Part shown: positions 9,015-17,392 of the stretch, one piece after another | Numbering within the stretch: position 1 is the first letter of the stretch | Layout of the letters: each line of letters opens with the position of its first letter | From: Boseongicola sp. SB0665_bin_10 | Lineage (GTDB): Bacteria > Pseudomonadota > Alphaproteobacteria > Rhodobacterales > Rhodobacteraceae | Direction: 5' to 3' | NCBI GenBank assembly: GCA_009838075.1 | Contig: VXSG01000055.1 | Location: 33,323 to 65,759, forward strand | DNA: 32,437 nt | Made by a program: the position numbers and the translations under genes | Notes under the pieces: model-generated | Seen by the model: the letters and a program-made list of their open reading frames with translations, nothing else | What the model was told of the DNA's origin: nothing | Databases searched by the model: none

Positions 9015-9035
9015 GGGGCGGGCCCGGCCCGCCCC
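9015..9035 (+). terminator. Intercistronic stem-loop after the binding-protein gene
   Basis: A perfect 9-bp GC stem (GGGGCGGGC / GCCCGCCCC) with a 3-nt loop lies in the 49-bp gap between binding-protein and permease genes. There is no T-run, so it is more likely an mRNA-stabilising or partial-termination element that raises binding protein over permease than a full terminator. Confidence 0.55.
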
Positions 9036-9053
9036 TCCACCCCGGCCACAGCC

Positions 9054-10061
9054 ATGCTGACCTACACGATCCGACGCCTGCTCCTGAGCGTGCCGACGTT
9101 GCTGTTCATCAGCCTCGTCATTTTCCTCCTGCTGAAGCTGGCGCCCGGCGACCCGATGGCGCAGGTGCCGCTGACGGTTCCTCCCGATGTCAAGGAAAGG
9201 ATGCGCGAGGCGCTTGGCGTCGGGCAGCCCTGGTACGTTGCCTTCCCGAAATGGCTCTACCAGTTCTTTGCGGTCGAGCCGCTTCACTTCGTCGACGCGG
9301 CCTTCGGCACGTCCCTTGCCGAAGGCCAGCAGCGCGTGATCTCGTGGCAGACGCGCTCGCCTGTCATGGATATCGTGATCCAGCGACTGCCCCAGACGCT
9401 TTGGGTCGTGGGCATTGCCTATGTCGTGGCCATCCTCATCGCGCTCCCGATCGGCATCTATTCGGCCTACCGGCAGTATTCCTGGTTCGACAACGCGGGC
9501 ACCTTCGTCGCCATGGTGGGCTTCTCGGTCCCGCCCTTCTTCTCGGGCGTTCTCGTGATCGTGATTTTCTCGGTCTGGCTGGGCTGGTTCCCCTCGATCT
9601 ACGACACGACCCACAAGGTCGGCGACTGGGAGAGCTTCGTCTTCCAGCTCAGGCAGATGATCATGCCCGTCATGGTGCTCGCCCTTCAGATCACCTCCCA
9701 GCTCGCGCGCTTCATGCGGGCTTCCATGCTCGACAATCTCAATCAGGACTACGTGCGCACGGCGCGCGCAAAGGGCCTTGGCGAGAAGACCGTGGTCTTG
9801 GTGCATGTCCTCCGCAATTCCCTGATCCCGGTCGTCACGGTCATTGCGCTTGGCGTTCCGGCCATATTCGGCGGTGCCATCATCACCGAGCAGATATTCA
9901 AGGTGAACGGCATCGGCCATTTGCTGATCACCGCAATCCAGGCCAACGACCTGCCGATGGTGCAGACGCTGACCTTCATCTTCGCGGTGCTGATCGTGCT
10001 GTTCAACCTCGTCGCCGACTTGCTCTACGGCATTCTGGACCCGAGGATCCGCTATGACTGA
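9054..10061 (+). CDS. Peptide-type ABC transporter permease (DppB/OppB type)
   Basis: A 335-aa inner-membrane permease with the typical N-terminus of the DppB family (YTIRRLLLSVPTLLFISLVIF, then LAPGDP near residue 33), about six hydrophobic segments, and the ATPase-contacting EAA loop (ARAKGLGEKTVVLVHVLRNS). It forms the channel with the next gene product. I chose the ATG at 9054 because the first membrane helix starts at once; upstream in-frame codons to 8976 are linker sequence. No strong ribosome site is visible. The stop overlaps the next gene's start by 8 bp, which implies coupled translation. Confidence 0.92.
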   Translation: MLTYTIRRLLLSVPTLLFISLVIFLLLKLAPGDPMAQVPLTVPPDVKERMREALGVGQPWYVAFPKWLYQFFAVEPLHFVDAAFGTSLAEGQQRVISWQTRSPVMDIVIQRLPQTLWVVGIAYVVAILIALPIGIYSAYRQYSWFDNAGTFVAMVGFSVPPFFSGVLVIVIFSVWLGWFPSIYDTTHKVGDWESFVFQLRQMIMPVMVLALQITSQLARFMRASMLDNLNQDYVRTARAKGLGEKTVVLVHVLRNSLIPVVTVIALGVPAIFGGAIITEQIFKVNGIGHLLITAIQANDLPMVQTLTFIFAVLIVLFNLVADLLYGILDPRIRYD

Positions 10062-11028
10062 TTCTCGCCTCCCCGAGGGACAAGCGGGACTCGTCACCAC
10101 TCCCCGCTCCCAATGGGCGGACATATGGGACCAGTTCAAGCGCCACCGTGGCGCGATGTGGGGCGGAGCCGTTTTCCTCTGCATCATCCTGATGACCGTC
10201 GCCGGACCCTGGATCTATTGGAACGACCCCAAGTTCGTTCCGACCGGCCGCGACTTCCTGGAACTCCGTGACACGCGGCCGATCTACGTGGCGCTCTGGG
10301 AGTCTTCGGCCAAGGTCAGTTGGGCGTATCCGCTTGGCACCGACAACCTCGGTCGCGACACCCTCGGCCGGTTGCTGGCCGGCGGGCGCGTATCGCTTTC
10401 CGTGGGCCTTGCCGCCATGCTGCTTTCGGTGTTCGTCGGCACGCTGATCGGCGTTCTCGCGGGGTACTTCCGCGCCCTTGACGGCGTCCTCATGCGGTTC
10501 ACCGATCTCTTCCTCGCGCTGCCCCTCCTGCCGCTTCTCCTGGTCGCGGTCCTGCTCTTCCGCGACCGGCTTTCGAGCTTGTTCGGACCCGAAGGCGGCA
10601 CTTTCCTGCTTATCGTCGTGCTTGTGGGCGCCACGTCCTGGATGCAAACGGCTCGAATCGTCAGGGGCGACGTCCTGGCTCTCAAGGAGCGCGAATTCGT
10701 CCTTGCGGCGCGATCGATCGGAACCTCGCCGCCGAAGATGATAACCCGCCACCTCCTGCCGAACGTGATGTCACCGATCATGGTTTCGGCAACGCTCGGA
10801 ATCGCCACGGCAATCATCACCGAGAGCGCGCTCTCGTTCCTTGGCTTCGGGTTTCCGCCGGACTTTCCCACCTGGGGCAAGCTGCTCTTCGACGCCGTCG
10901 ACCGGATGGAACTCTATCCGGAACGCGTTCTTTGGCCCGGCCTCATGATCTCTCTCATCGTGCTGTCCGTGAACTACATCGGCGACGGGATACGCGACGC
11001 CCTCGATCCTCGAATTCGCGGACGCTGA
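10054..11028 (+). CDS. Peptide-type ABC transporter permease (DppC/OppC type)
   Basis: A 324-aa inner-membrane permease partner. It has the OppC-type N-terminal cytoplasmic segment followed by one helix (residues about 35-52), a periplasmic stretch with the family motif YPLGTDNLGRD, then the permease domain with the EAA loop (LAARSIGTSPPKMITRHLLPNV). The C-terminus (NYIGDGIRDALDPRIRGR) is a family hallmark. It is the last gene of the plus-strand transporter unit; the ATPase comes from the divergent unit. The next gene starts almost 400 bp away after a large palindrome. Confidence 0.92.
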   Translation: MTDSRLPEGQAGLVTTPRSQWADIWDQFKRHRGAMWGGAVFLCIILMTVAGPWIYWNDPKFVPTGRDFLELRDTRPIYVALWESSAKVSWAYPLGTDNLGRDTLGRLLAGGRVSLSVGLAAMLLSVFVGTLIGVLAGYFRALDGVLMRFTDLFLALPLLPLLLVAVLLFRDRLSSLFGPEGGTFLLIVVLVGATSWMQTARIVRGDVLALKEREFVLAARSIGTSPPKMITRHLLPNVMSPIMVSATLGIATAIITESALSFLGFGFPPDFPTWGKLLFDAVDRMELYPERVLWPGLMISLIVLSVNYIGDGIRDALDPRIRGR

Positions 11029-11422
11029 AGCCGTGGGACCCTTCGCGCGCCAAATCTTCCAGCGCGGGGCGCGCGCGCGCACGAGCTTGAGAGCTTGGAG
11101 GTCAGGCAATCCTGGCGCCGAGGGCAGAAAGACACTGATTGCGCGGGACCAGGGATGTTGCATGCAACATCCCTGGTCGCACGCACGAAGCAAAGTCGGG
11201 AAGTGCTTCGGGACACCTTTCTCGAAGACGATTCCTCGAATTCACGCAAGCCATGCAATGGCCACCGATTTCTTGAACGCTGCGGAGCGTTGCGGGACAA
11301 GCTCAACGGCAGATTCAGTGCCCGGCGAGAGGCTCGGGCCGCGACCATGGCAATTCCCGTGCACCCAAGCCACTATCCGGCCAACGCCGACCTGTATCGC
11401 GACACGCAAAGGAATCCGCTAC
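11029..11422. other. Intergenic region, permease to enoyl-CoA hydratase homologue
   Basis: About 390 bp without a supportable gene. A frame open from 11033 runs into the hydratase, but its first 130 codons show no family character. The region begins with an unusual GC/CG-alternating stretch (about 11061-11081) and contains the perfect palindrome at 11147-11178. Confidence 0.5.
11147..11178. repeat. Perfect 32-bp palindrome (no spacer)
   Basis: Positions 11147-11162 are the exact reverse complement of 11163-11178, with centre TTGCATGCAA. Pairing continues outward on both sides to about 11140/11185 with two mismatches. As RNA it would make a very stable hairpin; as DNA it could be a large operator. 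No T-run follows, so it is not a standard Rho-independent terminator, although it is well placed to end the transporter transcript. Confidence 0.8.
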
Positions 11423-12241
11423 ATGGACGACATTCTGCTCAGATCCCAAACCGGTGCCGTTGCCGAGGTGCGGCTCAACCGCCCCGCGCGTGGCAACGCC
11501 TTGTCACTCGAACTGATCGATCGGCTGCGTCACGCCACAGATGAACTGGCAGCGGATGACCGCGTCCATGTCATCGTCATTGCGGCGGAGGGCTCGATCT
11601 TCTCGGCAGGACACGACCTGAAGGAAATCACCGGGGCCAGAGCAGGTACCGATGGTGGCCGGGCCTTCTTCGAACGGGCAATGGAAGCGTGCTCGGACAT
11701 GATGCAGAACATCGTGCGATGCCCAAAGCCTGTCATCGCTTCCGTTCAAGGCGTCGCTACGGCAGCTGGCTGCCAGCTCGTCGCGTCCTGCGACCTCGCC
11801 GTGGCCTCCGCCGACGCCGGCTTCGCCACTCCTGGAGTCAACATCGGGCTGTTTTGCTCCACGCCCATGGTTGCCCTGTCGCGAAACGTCGGACGGAAGC
11901 ACGCGATGGAAATGTTGCTGACGGGCGAGACCGTTTCCGCCGAAGGCGCCCGAACGCTCGGCCTCGTCAATCGCGTCGTGGAGCCCGGCCAGCTGGCGGC
12001 AGCCACGGCGGAACTGGCCGGGCAGATCGCCTCGAAGTCTCCCGCAACGCTGAAGATCGGCAAGGAAGCGTTCTACAGGCAGCTCGAAATGCCGCTCGGC
12101 GAGGCCTATGCCTTTGCTGCCCGCGTCATGGTCGAAAACCTGCTGGAACGTGATTCCCGGGAAGGCATAGACGCGTTCATCGCCAAGCGTGCGCCGGCTT
12201 GGCAACCGCTCCTGGAAGCCGCCGGGACCGACCTGAAGTGA
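11423..12241 (+). CDS. Enoyl-CoA hydratase/isomerase family protein (ECHDC3-like)
   Basis: A 272-aa crotonase-fold protein. The family acts on acyl-CoA thioesters through an oxyanion hole. That hole is visible as SAGHDLKE (61-68) and the GVATAAGCQLVASCDLAVA block (110-128). The segment NIGLFCSTPMVALSRNVG (140-157) is typical of the ECHDC3-like branch. At the position of the first catalytic Glu of classical hydratases (Glu144 in the rat enzyme) there is Gly138; the second Glu is kept as Glu163. Hydratase activity is therefore doubtful and the substrate is unknown. Start ATG at 11423 has AAAGGA upstream, and similarity begins there. It stands alone, with a stem-loop between it and metY. Confidence 0.85.
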   Translation: MDDILLRSQTGAVAEVRLNRPARGNALSLELIDRLRHATDELAADDRVHVIVIAAEGSIFSAGHDLKEITGARAGTDGGRAFFERAMEACSDMMQNIVRCPKPVIASVQGVATAAGCQLVASCDLAVASADAGFATPGVNIGLFCSTPMVALSRNVGRKHAMEMLLTGETVSAEGARTLGLVNRVVEPGQLAAATAELAGQIASKSPATLKIGKEAFYRQLEMPLGEAYAFAARVMVENLLERDSREGIDAFIAKRAPAWQPLLEAAGTDLK

Positions 12242-12263
12242 CAGGTCGCCGTCCCGACCGCAC

Positions 12264-12280
12264 GCCGCGCCTTGCGCGGC
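12264..12280 (+). terminator. Stem-loop after the hydratase homologue
   Basis: GCCGCGC and GCGCGGC form a perfect 7-bp stem with a 3-nt loop 22 bp after the stop. No T-run follows, so full termination is uncertain. Confidence 0.45.
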
Positions 12281-12289
12281 ACATTCCCG

Positions 12290-12318
12290 TTGCAGCCATT
12301 CCGAACCCCGCATAGGTT
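12290..12318 (+). promoter_or_regulatory. Candidate sigma-70-type promoter of metY
   Basis: TTGCAG (12290-12295), a 17-nt spacer and TAGGTT (12313-12318) lie 34 bp before the metY ATG. The leader would be short, leaving no room for a riboswitch. Confidence 0.45.
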
Positions 12319-12351
12319 CCCGCGACATTTCAGAACAAGAGGAACCACGAC

Positions 12352-13641
12352 ATGTCCGATCGCCCGCAAGGCTTTGATACAGTGCAGGTGCACGCAGGCA
12401 ACACGCCCGACCCCGCGACCGGCGCACGCCAGATACCCATCTACCAGTCCACCGCTTTCGTGTTCCGTGACGCCGAACATGCGGCCGCCCTGTTCAACCT
12501 CCAGGAAGTGGGATGGATCTATTCTCGGCTGACCAACCCAACCGTGGCCGCGCTGGCCGAGCGGATTACCGCGCTTGAGGGCGGTGTCGGCGGCATTGGC
12601 TGCTCTTCGGGCCATGCAGCGCAGATCATGGCGCTCTTCCCGCTGATGATGCCAGGATGCAACGTCGTGGCGTCAACCCGCCTGTATGGCGGGACCTACA
12701 CGCAGCTCACCCAGACCATCAGGCGGTTCGGCTGGTCGGCGAAGCTGGTGGATTTCGACGACCTCGACGCCGTCAAGGCCGCGGTCGACGAGAACACGCG
12801 CGCGATCTTCTGCGAGTCGATCGCCAACCCGGGCGGCTACATCACCGACCTGGACGCCATCGGCAGGCTCTGTGAAGAGGTCGGGCTGCCTCTCATCGTC
12901 GACAACACGTCGGCTTCACCGTACCTCTGCCGCCCGATCGATTTCGGGGCGACCCTCATTGTGCACTCAACAACCAAGTATCTCACGGGCAACGGAACGG
13001 TAACAGGCGGCGCGTTGGTGGACTCGGGCAAGTTTGACTGGTCCGCGTCCGGCAAGTTCCCGTCTCTGTCGCAGCCCGAGCCGGCCTATCACGGACTCAA
13101 CTTCCACGAGGCGCTCGGGCCGATGGCCTTCACGTTCCACTCGATCGCCGTCGGTCTCCGCGATCTTGGCACGACGATGAACCCGCAGGGCGCGCACTAC
13201 ACATTGATGGGAATCGAGTCGCTGTCGCTTCGAATGGAAAAGCATGTGGCAAACGCCGAAAAGGTCGCCAATTGGCTGGAAGCCGACGATCGGATCGAGA
13301 GCGTGACCTACGCAGGGCTCAAGAGCTCGCCGTATTTTGACCGGGTGGAACGCATTTGCCCCAAGGGGGCGGGCGCATTGTTCAGCTTTGCGGTCAAGGG
13401 CGGCTATGACGCCTGCGTGAAACTCGTCGATTCCGTGGAGCTGTTCAGCCATGTCGCCAACCTCGGCGACGCGCGCTCGCTGATCATCCACTCGGCCTCG
13501 ACGACGCACCGCCAGCTGACCGACGAGCAGCGGGAGGCTTCGGGCGCCCTGCCCAACGTCGTCCGGCTTTCGATCGGCATCGAGGACCCGGACGACATCA
13601 TCGCGGACCTGGATCAGGCCTTGACCAAGGCCACGGCATAG
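12352..13641 (+). CDS. metY: O-acetylhomoserine sulfhydrylase / aminocarboxypropyltransferase
   Basis: A 429-aa PLP enzyme of the Cys/Met metabolism family that makes homocysteine from O-acetylhomoserine and sulfide, for methionine synthesis by direct sulfhydrylation. The PLP lysine is Lys209 in HSTTKYLTGNG. Asp184 (LIVDNT), the YSRLTNPT segment (58-64, phosphate and neighbouring-subunit contacts) and SSGHAAQ (85-91) are in place. Length near 430 with the long insert around 225-250 fits MetY better than MetB/MetC/MetZ (about 390). The start is set by AGAGGA 8 nt before the ATG. It has its own candidate promoter and converges with pdxJ across GC-rich hairpins. The cytoplasmic location is inferred from the absence of a signal sequence. 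Confidence 0.93.
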   Translation: MSDRPQGFDTVQVHAGNTPDPATGARQIPIYQSTAFVFRDAEHAAALFNLQEVGWIYSRLTNPTVAALAERITALEGGVGGIGCSSGHAAQIMALFPLMMPGCNVVASTRLYGGTYTQLTQTIRRFGWSAKLVDFDDLDAVKAAVDENTRAIFCESIANPGGYITDLDAIGRLCEEVGLPLIVDNTSASPYLCRPIDFGATLIVHSTTKYLTGNGTVTGGALVDSGKFDWSASGKFPSLSQPEPAYHGLNFHEALGPMAFTFHSIAVGLRDLGTTMNPQGAHYTLMGIESLSLRMEKHVANAEKVANWLEADDRIESVTYAGLKSSPYFDRVERICPKGAGALFSFAVKGGYDACVKLVDSVELFSHVANLGDARSLIIHSASTTHRQLTDEQREASGALPNVVRLSIGIEDPDDIIADLDQALTKATA

Positions 13642-13650
13642 GTCCGAATC

Positions 13651-13677
13651 CGGGGCCAAGTCGCCGGCTCGGCCCCG
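13651..13677. terminator. Stem-loop between convergent metY and pdxJ
   Basis: CGGGGCC (13651-13657) and GGCCCCG (13671-13677) pair across a 13-nt loop just after metY. It is symmetric and can serve the convergent gene too. There is no long T-run. Confidence 0.5.
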
Positions 13678-13683
13678 TTCGGG

Positions 13684-13705
13684 CGCCGGGGTCCGCCGCC
13701 CGGCG
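13684..13705. terminator. Second stem-loop between metY and pdxJ
   Basis: CGCCGGG and CCCGGCG pair across an 8-nt loop, 16 bp before the pdxJ stop as read on the plus strand. On the minus strand it follows pdxJ directly and is the likelier terminator of that operon. Confidence 0.45.
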
Positions 13706-13721
13706 GCCTCGCATGGTGCCT

Positions 13722-14468
13722 TCAGGCGGCGTTGCGCGCCTCGTCCATGATCCGGCGCATCTCGGTGATCGATGGGCCAAGCCCGACAAAGATCGCCTCG
13801 CCGACAAGGAAGTGCCCGATGTTCAGCTCGCGCAGTTCGGGGAACCCGGCGACTGGCGCGACCGTCTCGAAGGTCAGGCCGTGGCCTGCGTGAACCTCCA
13901 GACCGAGAGAGTGCGCAAAGGTCGCCATCTCGCGGAGGCGGGCAAGCTCGGCGTCCCGTTCGGCAAAGCGACCCTCGGCATGGGCGTCGCAATAGGCACC
14001 CGCGTGCAGCTCGATCACCTGGGCCCCGATCCGGTTTGCGGCCTCGACCTGGCGCCTGTCCGCCGCGATGAAGATCGAGACGCGAGAACCGGCCTCGCGC
14101 AACGGTGCGATGAAGTGCGCCAGGCGGTTCTCGTCCTGCGCCACTTCGAGGCCTCCTTCGGTCGTGCGTTCCTCCCGCTTTTCCGGAACGATGCACACGG
14201 CGTGAGGCCGGTGGCGCAATGCAATGGCCTGCATCTCGTCCGTGGCCGCCATCTCGAAATTCAACGGCACGCCAAGCGCCTCGGTCAGCCGCTCGATGTC
14301 ATGATCGGTTATGTGGCGCCGGTCTTCGCGGAGATGCGCGGTGATCCCGTCCGCACCGGCCTCTTCGGCAAGCTTCGCCGCCCGAACCGGGTCAGGATAG
14401 TCGCCGCCGCGCGCGTTGCGCACGGTGGCCACATGGTCGATGTTCACGCCTAGCCGAAGGTGGTCCAT
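13722..14468 (-). CDS. pdxJ: Pyridoxine 5'-phosphate synthase
   Basis: A 248-aa TIM-barrel enzyme that condenses 1-deoxyxylulose 5-phosphate with 3-amino-2-oxopropyl phosphate to pyridoxine 5'-phosphate, the last ring-forming step of the DXP-dependent vitamin B6 route. The three catalytic residues known for the E. coli enzyme occur at the same numbers: His45 ([11 protein letters not shown]), Glu72 ([10 protein letters not shown]) and His193 (VHAGHGL). The N-terminal [16 protein letters not shown] and the late [17 protein letters not shown] phosphate-binding loop are also intact. It follows the Nudix gene by 39 bp on the same strand and is probably the last gene of the purEK operon. The product PLP is the cofactor of the convergent metY enzyme, though nothing here shows joint control. 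Confidence 0.96.
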   Translation of the reverse strand: MDHLRLGVNIDHVATVRNARGGDYPDPVRAAKLAEEAGADGITAHLREDRRHITDHDIERLTEALGVPLNFEMAATDEMQAIALRHRPHAVCIVPEKREERTTEGGLEVAQDENRLAHFIAPLREAGSRVSIFIAADRRQVEAANRIGAQVIELHAGAYCDAHAEGRFAERDAELARLREMATFAHSLGLEVHAGHGLTFETVAPVAGFPELRELNIGHFLVGEAIFVGLGPSITEMRRIMDEARNAA

Positions 14469-14507
14469 GCCGGCACGTTAGGTCGCGAACCCGGCCCTGT
14501 CCATTGC

Positions 14508-14954
14508 CTATCTGACGATGGGCTCCAAGGCATCGTAGACCGCTTCCCTGCCGTTGCCCCAAGCCACGTCCGGCAGCGAATCCGGCTTGTACCGGTGGTG
14601 TGCCAGTTCGTCCCGGGTCAGCCAGAGCGTTCGGGTGACCACGCCCCCGACATCCGTCCACTCACCATCTGGATCGCCCGAAACCAGTCGGCAGCGAAAG
14701 AAGACGTCGACCTGGTGAAACGTGCCCGCAGGATCGTGGAATTCGTTGACCAGAACGACTGGACCGACCTGCACGGTCAGGCCGGTTTCCTCATATATTT
14801 CCCGAACGAGGTTGTCGGGAAGGGACTGGCCCCTGTCGACGCCGCCACCCGGAGGGCAGATGAGATCGCTCCTTCCGTCGGGCCAGGCATTGACCATCAG
14901 CAACCGGCCGTCCCGCAGGACAATCCCCCGAACCGAGAGACGCGGTCCCGTCAT
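14508..14954 (-). CDS. Nudix hydrolase
   Basis: A 148-aa protein with a Nudix box at residues 37-59. The family hydrolyses nucleoside diphosphates linked to another moiety, including damaged nucleotides. The box reads as expected at REIYEETGL (Arg51, Glu52, Glu55, Glu56, Gly58), but the first Glu of the G-x5-E-x7-REUXEEXGU pattern is Gln43. The metal-binding Glu residues of the REUXEE core are kept, so activity remains likely. The start codon overlaps the purK stop by one base (TGATG arrangement), indicating coupled translation. Substrate cannot be assigned; the purine-synthesis context is suggestive only. Confidence 0.85.
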   Translation of the reverse strand: MTGPRLSVRGIVLRDGRLLMVNAWPDGRSDLICPPGGGVDRGQSLPDNLVREIYEETGLTVQVGPVVLVNEFHDPAGTFHQVDVFFRCRLVSGDPDGEWTDVGGVVTRTLWLTRDELAHHRYKPDSLPDVAWGNGREAVYDALEPIVR

Positions 14955-16054
14955 CAGGACCTCGTCGCAGGACCGAGAACGCGCGTTGCGTGCCCCATCT
15001 TGCGCCCGGCCCTCGTCTCCGTCTTGCCATAGAGATGAATTCGCACCCCGTCTTCGCGAGCGATTGCAGGTGCGTCAGCCACGTCTTCGCCGATGAGGTT
15101 GGTCATCTCCACGTCCGAGTGCCGAATCGGGGCGGCAAGGGGCCAGCCGGCCACGGCCCGAACATGCTGCTCAAACTGATCGACGACGGCGCCGGCCTCC
15201 GTCCAGTGCCCCGAATTGTGCACTCGCGGCGCAAACTCGTTGACGACCAGCCCGTCCGCCGTGTCGAAGAGTTCAACTCCGATCACGCCGCAATAGTCGA
15301 GCGCGTCCAGAATCGCGGCCGCGATCCCGAAGGCGCGTTCCCGGGTCCCTCCGTCGATCCGCGCGGGAACCCTGGTCGTGCACAGGATGCCGTCCACGTG
15401 GACGTTTTCGCCCGGCTCGAAACATGCGATCCGACCGTCGGCACCGCGTGCCGCGATGACGCTGACCTCCCGTGCGAAGGCAACGAAGCCTTCCAGTATG
15501 GCCTCCGCGCCCGCCATTGAGGCAAGCGTCGCCGCCGTGCGGTGCGTGTCCTCGATCCGCACCTGGCCCTTGCCGTCATAGCCGAGCCGACGGGTCTTCA
15601 GTATGGCCGGAAGCCCGACGACTTCCACTGCCTGCTTCAGGATGCCTGCGGCATTGGGCGAGGCGGGGTCGACGGGATGGAACGGTGCCGTCGCCAGACC
15701 GATGCCGTTCAGGAAACGCTTCTCTCTCAAGCGATCCTGGCTGACCGCCAGCGCCCGTCGGTTGGGGCGGATCGGCACCCTTGCCTCGATCAGGTCAAGC
15801 GCGTCGGCCGGAACGTTCTCGAATTCGTAGGTCACGACGTCGACGCTGCCCGCGAAGGCCGCGAGCGCTTCCCGGTCGCAATAGTCGGCGGTGGTGATCG
15901 TTCCAGCGACCTCGCCTGCCGGCGGCATTGCTCCCGGCTCGAAGACATGCGTGCGCAGTCCGAGCCGGGCTGCCGACATGGCGAGCATGCGTCCAAGCTG
16001 TCCGCCGCCAAGTATGCCAATGGTCTGGCCCGGCGCCAGAGCGTCAGTCTTCAT
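14954..16054 (-). CDS. purK: N5-carboxyaminoimidazole ribonucleotide synthase
   Basis: A 366-aa ATP-grasp enzyme that converts AIR, bicarbonate and ATP to N5-CAIR in de novo purine synthesis. The N-terminal [20 protein letters not shown], the block [14 protein letters not shown], the ATP-grasp segment [14 protein letters not shown] and [17 protein letters not shown] near the C-terminus are all diagnostic of PurK. I choose the ATG at 16054 ([17 protein letters not shown]), which lies inside the last codons of purE with an 11-bp overlap. An in-frame ATG at 16099 would add 15 residues that lack family similarity. The gene ends in two successive TGA codons (14951-14956). Confidence 0.95.
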   Translation of the reverse strand: MKTDALAPGQTIGILGGGQLGRMLAMSAARLGLRTHVFEPGAMPPAGEVAGTITTADYCDREALAAFAGSVDVVTYEFENVPADALDLIEARVPIRPNRRALAVSQDRLREKRFLNGIGLATAPFHPVDPASPNAAGILKQAVEVVGLPAILKTRRLGYDGKGQVRIEDTHRTAATLASMAGAEAILEGFVAFAREVSVIAARGADGRIACFEPGENVHVDGILCTTRVPARIDGGTRERAFGIAAAILDALDYCGVIGVELFDTADGLVVNEFAPRVHNSGHWTEAGAVVDQFEQHVRAVAGWPLAAPIRHSDVEMTNLIGEDVADAPAIAREDGVRIHLYGKTETRAGRKMGHATRVLGPATRS

Positions 16055-16529
16055 GGGGCACGTCGGCGACGGAATCCGTGAGAGCCGCCCGCCATCCATC
16101 CAGCCGCCCTGCGAGGTCCGGATCCGACAATGCCAGGATGCTCGCCGCCATCAGCCCGGCATTGCTGGCACCCGCCTTGCCGATCGCCATGGTGGCCACC
16201 GGATACCCGCGCGGCATCTGGAGAATCGAGTACAGGCTGTCCACGCCCTTAAGCGCACGGGTTTCCACCGGAATGCCAATGACCGGCAACGGAGTCTTGG
16301 AGGCCATCATGCCTGGAAGGTGCGCCGCCCCTCCCGCGCCCGCGATGATCACCTTCAATCCGCGGTCCTTCGCCGTCTTGCCGTATTCCCAAAGCCGGTC
16401 CGGCGTCCGGTGCGCAGACACGATGCGGACTTCGTGCCCCACACCAAGCTCGTCCAGGACTTCCGACGCCGGCTTGAGCGTCGGCCAGTCCGACTGGCTC
16501 CCCATGACAATGCCGACCTTCGGGATCAT
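16044..16529 (-). CDS. purE: N5-carboxyaminoimidazole ribonucleotide mutase (class I PurE)
   Basis: A 161-aa enzyme that converts N5-CAIR to CAIR, the step after PurK. Class I signatures are GSQSDWPTL (10-18), SAHRTPDRL (38-46, catalytic His) and the glycine-rich [14 protein letters not shown]. Pairing with a purK gene by an 11-bp overlap confirms the two-step bacterial route. It opens a minus-strand operon purE-purK-Nudix-pdxJ. An AGGAGG-type ribosome site (GAGGTGCC reading on the minus strand) precedes the ATG. Confidence 0.96.
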   Translation of the reverse strand: MIPKVGIVMGSQSDWPTLKPASEVLDELGVGHEVRIVSAHRTPDRLWEYGKTAKDRGLKVIIAGAGGAAHLPGMMASKTPLPVIGIPVETRALKGVDSLYSILQMPRGYPVATMAIGKAGASNAGLMAASILALSDPDLAGRLDGWRAALTDSVADVPHED

Positions 16530-16585
16530 GGCACCTCCTCAAAGTCGGCGCGACACTAACGCCGGCGGCAAGGCGCCGCAATCAT

Positions 16586-16807
16586 TCAGGCAATTATGTC
16601 CGGGGTTATGCGATCCTCGATCGCCTTGATCCTGTCCTTGAGCGCGAGCTTCTGTCGTTTCAGCCTCTGGATGGTAAAGGCATCTCCGCCCGATTCTTCG
16701 AGCGTCTTGATCTCCTGGTCGAGTTCGCGATGCTCGCGCCGGAACGTTTCCAGTTCAACGCGAAGGACATCCTCGGTCTTCATCTTTTCGGGCGGGTGCT
16801 GGGTCAT
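16586..16807 (-). CDS. YdcH-like small protein (DUF465)
   Basis: A 73-aa, strongly charged helical protein with the DUF465 pattern (ELETFRREHRELDQEI ... QRLKRQKLALKDRI), predicted coiled coil over most of its length. The function of the family is unknown. I take the ATG at 16807 with GGAAG about 11 nt upstream; an upstream in-frame codon at 16864 adds an unlikely 19 residues, and MKTEDVL at residue 9 is another possible start. It lies 56 bp upstream of purE on the same strand and may be its leader gene; it is divergent from hsp20. Confidence 0.8.
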   Translation of the reverse strand: MTQHPPEKMKTEDVLRVELETFRREHRELDQEIKTLEESGGDAFTIQRLKRQKLALKDRIKAIEDRITPDIIA

Positions 16808-16877
16808 TGCATGCGGCTTCCGCTGGGACTGCAGACAAAATACCGCCAACAGGCCGTTCCGCAAAGAACTTTAGGGC

Positions 16878-16906
16878 CTTGTCGAAGGACGCTCCAATCC
16901 CCATGT
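16878..16906 (+). promoter_or_regulatory. Candidate sigma-32 (RpoH) heat-shock promoter of hsp20
   Basis: CTTGTC (16878-16883) and CCCCATGT (16899-16906) are separated by 15 nt. This fits the known RpoH pattern of CTTGAAA, 11-16 nt, CCCATNT, with a perfect -10 half. It ends 66 bp before the Hsp20 start and points at a heat-shock gene, which makes a chance match less likely. Confidence 0.6.
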
Positions 16907-16972
16907 CTCTCAAGGCGCTGGAACGCCTTCGGGGTCCCGAGCCCGTCGTCGCTTGCAGAAAGGGCGAGTTGA

Positions 16973-17392
16973 ATGAGCAAACTGGCACTGGGAACGCACC
17001 CATTTCTTCTTGGTTTCGACCAGTTGGAACGCCTGGTTGAACGTACCGCCAAGGCGGACAGCGGCTATCCACCCTATGACATTGAACAGGTTGGCAAGAA
17101 CGCCTTCCGCATCACGCTTGCGGTTGCCGGATTTGCAGAGGACGACCTCTCGATCACGATGGAAGAGCGGCAACTGGTGGTGCGCGGAAAGCAGGGCGGC
17201 GACAACGACGACCGGGTCTTTCTTCACCGCGGCATCGCTGCAAGGCAGTTCCAGCGGACCTTCCTGCTCGCGGACGGCGTTGAGGTGGCCGGGGCGCAGC
17301 ATGCGAACGGCTTGCTGCATATCGACCTTGCCCGTTCCGTTGCCGAAAACGTTGTCCAGACAATCCCCATCACCAAGGGCGAACCGTCATGA
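16973..17392 (+). CDS. Small heat-shock protein, Hsp20 / IbpA type
   Basis: A 139-aa ATP-independent holdase chaperone. The alpha-crystallin domain spans about residues 33-125: YDIEQVGKNAFRITLAVAGF, the strand pair SITMEERQLVVRGKQ, FLHRGIAARQFQRTFLL and NGLLHIDLAR. The short N-terminus contains the IbpA-like LLGFDQLERL segment. It is preceded by a good sigma-32-type promoter and overlaps the DUF1150 gene by 4 bp (ATGA). It converges with groES-groEL, so two chaperone systems meet at one terminator. Confidence 0.93.
   Translation: MSKLALGTHPFLLGFDQLERLVERTAKADSGYPPYDIEQVGKNAFRITLAVAGFAEDDLSITMEERQLVVRGKQGGDNDDRVFLHRGIAARQFQRTFLLADGVEVAGAQHANGLLHIDLARSVAENVVQTIPITKGEPS

Noticed and set aside
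11033-11422. N-terminal extension of the hydratase homologue by 130 residues
   Set aside because: The extension spans the 32-bp palindrome, has no crotonase-family similarity, and the ATG at 11423 has a ribosome site.
12242-12351. SAM-II type riboswitch before metY
   Set aside because: The conserved pseudoknot sequences were not found, and the candidate promoter leaves too short a leader.
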